From contig JAURJF010000039.1 in NCBI GenBank assembly GCA_030832365.1, positions 1-8,708 on the forward strand: a DNA stretch of 8,708 nucleotides, given 5' to 3'. This DNA comes from Candidatus Nanopelagicales bacterium (GTDB lineage: Bacteria > Actinomycetota > Actinomycetes > Nanopelagicales > Nanopelagicaceae). The position numbers and the translations under genes were made by a program. This document shows positions 6,153 to 8,708 of the stretch, piece by piece. Every line of letters begins with the position of its first letter. Positions within the stretch are counted from its first letter, which is position 1. Below the pieces are notes generated by a model. That model was given only the letters and a program-made list of their open reading frames with translations, was not told the DNA's origin and ran no database searches.

Positions 6153-7101
6153 GCCAGATCGTAAACCACCAAAGAAATCAACAAGATCGCTTAGAGGCAA
6201 AGGACCAACTCCAAAAGCTGAAGATCGCCCATACCATAAGAAATATAAGTCAAAAGAGGATTCAACAAGAAAGCGCACTGAGAGAAAACGAATTGATTCT
6301 AAGCGCGGCCCTAAAGGTGAAAAGAAATTTGCCCAAAGGCGCGACTTTCGCCGCAATGAACGTGAGCATGTAGATACAGTTGCTGGAAGAAATGCTGTTC
6401 TTGAAGCGCTTCGCGCTGGTATTCCAGCAAAGGAACTCATCTTGGCAGTTGGCGTTGATGTTGATGAAAGACTTAATGAATCTATTCGCCTTGCTCAGAA
6501 GATGGCGATTGGAATCAAAGAGGTTGAAAGACGCGCAATTGAGAATATGACTGGCATTGCCAATCATCAAGGCATTGCACTTGTCGTTAAGCCATTTCAA
6601 TATTCATCTCAGAAAGAAATTTTTGCAAGAGCTAAAGATCCTGCCCTCTTTATCGCTGTTGATGGAGTAACAGATCCAAGAAATATTGGCGCAATTGCAA
6701 GAAGCTCAGCAGCATTTAGCGCAGATGGCCTACTTATTCCAGAGCGACGCAATGCCTCACTCACAGCTGCTGCTTGGAAGAGCTCGGCAGGAGCTGCTGC
6801 AAGGCTTCCGATTGCTCAGATAACAAACCTAGCTAGATCTGTTGAAGATGCTAAGGCCTATGGCTGTTTTATCGTTGGCCTTGATGGCGATGCTGATACC
6901 AGCGTTGAGGAGATGGAGATTGCTGACCAGCCGCTCTATTTGATCGTTGGCAGTGAAGGTAAAGGTTTATCAAGGCTTATTCGCGAGAAGTGCGATCTCC
7001 TTGTCTCTATCCCCATGAGTAGCGCGGTTGAATCTCTAAATGCCAGCGTTGCCGTATCAATTGCGCTCTATGCAGTTGATAGAAAAAGGGCAATAAAGTA
7101 G
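6145..7101 (+). CDS. rlmB: RlmB-like 23S rRNA 2'-O-methyltransferase (SpoU/TrmH family)
   Basis: The 318-residue protein has three parts. Residues 1-75 are a very basic, low-complexity tail with about 30 Lys/Arg. Residues 76 to about 150 are the SpoU substrate-binding domain (VAGRNAVLEAL at 79-89). From about 168 to the end is the SPOUT trefoil-knot methyltransferase domain, with motif 1 (DPRNIGAIARS, N180 and R186), motif 2 (LIVGSEGKGLSRL, 266-278) and motif 3 (IPMSSAVESLNAS, 289-301). By homology and position after cysS, as in Mycobacterium and Streptomyces, it should 2'-O-methylate a guanosine of the 23S rRNA peptidyl-transferase region (G2251 in E. coli numbering) using S-adenosylmethionine. 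The exact target cannot be read from sequence, and related TrmH enzymes act on tRNA. Basic N-terminal tails occur in actinobacterial members, so this one is expected rather than aberrant. Confidence 0.9.
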   Translation: MAKPDRKPPKKSTRSLRGKGPTPKAEDRPYHKKYKSKEDSTRKRTERKRIDSKRGPKGEKKFAQRRDFRRNEREHVDTVAGRNAVLEALRAGIPAKELILAVGVDVDERLNESIRLAQKMAIGIKEVERRAIENMTGIANHQGIALVVKPFQYSSQKEIFARAKDPALFIAVDGVTDPRNIGAIARSSAAFSADGLLIPERRNASLTAAAWKSSAGAAARLPIAQITNLARSVEDAKAYGCFIVGLDGDADTSVEEMEIADQPLYLIVGSEGKGLSRLIREKCDLLVSIPMSSAVESLNASVAVSIALYAVDRKRAIK

Positions 7102-7110
7102 AGGTTAACA

Positions 7111-7887
7111 ATGTCTTATAACCGCTTTATCGCACTCGGTGATTCAATGACTGAGGGCATGCAGGATGAGAAGATAAAGGGCAATTATCGCGGCTGGGCA
7201 GATCGCGTTGCTGATGTTATGGCTAGCAATTATGAGAACTTCACCTATGCAAATCTTGCAATACGAGGAAAAAAAGTTGGCCAGGTATTAAGAGAGCAAG
7301 TTCCAGTAGCACTTGGTTTAGTTAATGGTCCAAGCACAATCATCTCCTTTCATGCTGGAGCCAATGATGTAATAAGGCCAAAGTATGATCCAGTAAAGAC
7401 CTTTGCAGAGTATGACCAAGCAGTGCGCGCACTTATTAAAAGCGGAGCAACAGTTATGCTCTTTTGTGTCCTAGAGGATTCAGGTGCTAAGACTCGCGCA
7501 GCAAAGGTTTGGAAACTGAGATTTGAAGCATTTAATGCAAATGTGCGAAAGATAGCTGGCGAAGTTGGCGCTATTTTATTAGATCCAAATCAAGAAAGTT
7601 CCTGGCGCCATCCAGGTTTTATCCATGAAGATCGTCTTCACTTAAATTCTCTTGGACATTATCGTGTTGCTCAAGCAGTACTAGCGCGATTAAATCTTCC
7701 TCATGATTCAAGCTGGAGAACGCCATTGCCACCGCCAGTAAAACTGCCTTTAGGTGAGCAGATCAAGACAAATCTTCGCTGGATTATTCTCTATGGAATT
7801 CCCTGGGCGATAAGAAGGATTAGAAAGAAATCATCAGGAGATGGACGAAGCCCTAAATATCCAGCGCCAACTACTTGGAAGCCTTAA
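7111..7887 (+). CDS. SGNH/GDSL-family hydrolase, cytoplasmic
   Basis: This 258-residue protein carries the full SGNH signature. Block I is GDSMTEG with nucleophile Ser12; block II has Gly53 in LAIRGKK; block III has Asn85 in AGANDV; block V is DRLH with Asp174 and His177, completing the triad. Such enzymes hydrolyse esters (lipids, acyl or acetyl groups on sugars or peptides), but the substrate cannot be predicted here. There is no signal peptide, so it is probably cytoplasmic, unlike secreted GDSL lipases. After the catalytic domain comes a Trp-rich, basic C-terminal segment (about 222-245, with WIILYGIPWAIRR) that may contact membranes or lipid. I recall similar tails in actinobacterial relatives. 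It starts 9 bp after rlmB with AGAGG (7100-7104) 6 nt before the ATG, and is the last gene of the carD operon. Its stop overlaps the convergent beta-galactosidase gene by 4 bp. Confidence 0.85.
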   Translation: MSYNRFIALGDSMTEGMQDEKIKGNYRGWADRVADVMASNYENFTYANLAIRGKKVGQVLREQVPVALGLVNGPSTIISFHAGANDVIRPKYDPVKTFAEYDQAVRALIKSGATVMLFCVLEDSGAKTRAAKVWKLRFEAFNANVRKIAGEVGAILLDPNQESSWRHPGFIHEDRLHLNSLGHYRVAQAVLARLNLPHDSSWRTPLPPPVKLPLGEQIKTNLRWIILYGIPWAIRRIRKKSSGDGRSPKYPAPTTWKP

Positions 7888-8708
7888 AAAGTAACTACGC
7901 TCCAGCTCCATTTATAAGTTCCAGGCTTAATTAGGTACTTAGCAAGGGTATCTGGCCCACAAGAGGCAGTCCCAATTCCGCGATGTGCTCCATCGATAGT
8001 AATTACTGTATTTCCACAAGGATCAACAAATACGTTATGGGTGGCATTTGCTAGATCTTCAGAGCGCATAGGGGTGACAGTGACCATTCTTGGTTTATCT
8101 AATTGGAAATAGAGTCCGTGGCCGCTTTGATTAGTCAGGCTAAACCAGCGCATCCCCATATGTCCGCCGTTTTCCTGTGGTTTAACATATGGCACATATT
8201 GCTGGTCAACAGTTGAGCTATAGCGATGAACCTTTCCAATCTTTCTATCTGGAGCAGTTTCATTTGGCCCAATTCCAAAGTAGGTGAAGTTATTTAGCGC
8301 TCCATCGACTTCAAAGTTGATACCAACTCTTGCTAGATCATTTAGTTCTTTTGGAAGAGTTACAGTTTCACTAACTCTAAATCCTGAATCAACGCTTTCA
8401 ACAAGTTGAATATGCTTAATAGCAGTTCCACCTTGAGCCCTCCAGAGATTTGTTATCTTGGTATTAGTTGCGGTGCGAACTACTTTAGAGCTCTCTAGCT
8501 CTAACTTTCTAACGCCCCACTCATCCCATTTTTGGGAGATATGGCCAATCAAGTCGTTATCAGTTGGAGCTCTCCAGAGCGTTAGCGCAGGAGCTATCTG
8601 TCCAAATGGAACTTGAATCTGGCCTTGAGAATTAACGTATTGGATTTTGCTCTTAGCACTTTTTATCTTTGGTAGCGGCTTTGAAATAAGTGCTATCTGC
8701 TCCCAGGT
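7884..8708 (-). CDS. LacZ-type beta-galactosidase, C-terminal part (runs off the window)
   Basis: The reading frame stays open from the right edge, giving the last 274 residues of a larger protein whose N-terminal part is outside the window. The visible segment is the C-terminal 'small chain' domain of glycoside hydrolase family 2 beta-galactosidases: WRAPTDND (8553-8576), FGIGPNE followed by PDRK (about residues 144-156 of the fragment), YVPYVKPQENGG (about 171-182), and the closing CGPDTLAKYLIKPGTYKWSW. This beta-sandwich completes the active-site pocket. The catalytic glutamates lie in the missing TIM-barrel domain, so activity cannot be judged. In the family the enzyme hydrolyses terminal beta-D-galactosides. 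A TTG at 8552 is internal, because conserved LacZ sequence continues upstream of it. No transport or regulator gene for sugar uptake is visible. Family identity is firm; true substrate and gene symbol are left open. Confidence 0.9.
   Translation of the reverse strand, partial: TWEQIALISKPLPKIKSAKSKIQYVNSQGQIQVPFGQIAPALTLWRAPTDNDLIGHISQKWDEWGVRKLELESSKVVRTATNTKITNLWRAQGGTAIKHIQLVESVDSGFRVSETVTLPKELNDLARVGINFEVDGALNNFTYFGIGPNETAPDRKIGKVHRYSSTVDQQYVPYVKPQENGGHMGMRWFSLTNQSGHGLYFQLDKPRMVTVTPMRSEDLANATHNVFVDPCGNTVITIDGAHRGIGTASCGPDTLAKYLIKPGTYKWSWSVVTF

Noticed and set aside
6134..6373. 79-residue open frame on the plus strand
   Set aside because: It overlaps the start of rlmB in another frame, has no recognisable domain, and its openness follows from the AAG/AGA-rich basic tail of rlmB.
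6018..6440. Minus-strand open frame across the cysS-rlmB junction
   Set aside because: It is antisense to the cysS C terminus and the rlmB tail, its composition mirrors those genes, and it matches no known family.
7879..7928. Inverted AAGCCT/AGGCTT pair as a bidirectional terminator at the hydrolase-lacZ junction
   Set aside because: Six paired bases across a 38-nt loop within coding sequence and no T-run; chance pairing is likely.
7884..8552. A separate 222-residue gene starting at TTG 8552
   Set aside because: The frame is open to the window edge and conserved LacZ sequence (WRAPTDND) lies just upstream of that TTG, so it is an internal codon of a larger gene.

Overview
The window reads as a chromosomal core region of a low-GC, streamlined actinobacterium. 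GC is in the mid-40s percent, estimated by eye. The proteins are plainly actinobacterial: a CarD nearly identical to the mycobacterial protein, a RegX3-type response regulator, and the gene order lpqE-like / carD / ispD-ispF / cysS / rlmB known from Mycobacterium and Streptomyces. Genes are tightly packed: many overlap or lie within a few bases, and the only gaps above 50 bp are two divergent promoter regions. High-GC relatives would be far richer in GC, so a freshwater acI-type lineage (Nanopelagicales, e.g. 'Ca. Planktophila' or 'Ca. Nanopelagicus') is my best inference. It is not proven by the sequence.

Layout. (1) 23-2556 is a phosphate-control block: phoU (minus) diverges from a senX3/phoR-type histidine kinase and a regX3/phoP-type response regulator (plus). 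The 126-bp gap between them carries a 44-bp run of four 11-bp units resembling GTTCACC, the PHO-box pattern bound by actinobacterial PhoP/RegX3. Candidate -10 boxes sit 6 nt from each start codon, so both transcripts may be leaderless. (2) 2538-2996 (minus) is a small LpqE-like lipoprotein gene whose 3' end overlaps the regulator's 3' end. (3) 3097-7887 (plus) is a probable operon: carD, a fused ispDF, cysS, rlmB and an SGNH-family hydrolase, with junctions of 22, 1, -8 and 9 bp. (4) 7884-8708 (minus) is the C-terminal part of a LacZ-type beta-galactosidase running off the window's right edge and overlapping the hydrolase gene by 4 bp.

How they work together. PhoU, the kinase and the regulator form a phosphate-responsive loop that probably regulates its own promoters. 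The carD operon groups housekeeping functions: an RNA polymerase-binding transcription factor, two MEP-pathway isoprenoid steps, cysteinyl-tRNA synthesis and 23S rRNA 2'-O-methylation. The beta-galactosidase is a separate carbohydrate-use gene.

I see no mobile element, CRISPR array, tRNA, rRNA or new defence-like system. The most notable points are the well-formed PHO box, the histidine kinase with no membrane segments, the leaderless-type promoters and the IspD-IspF fusion.
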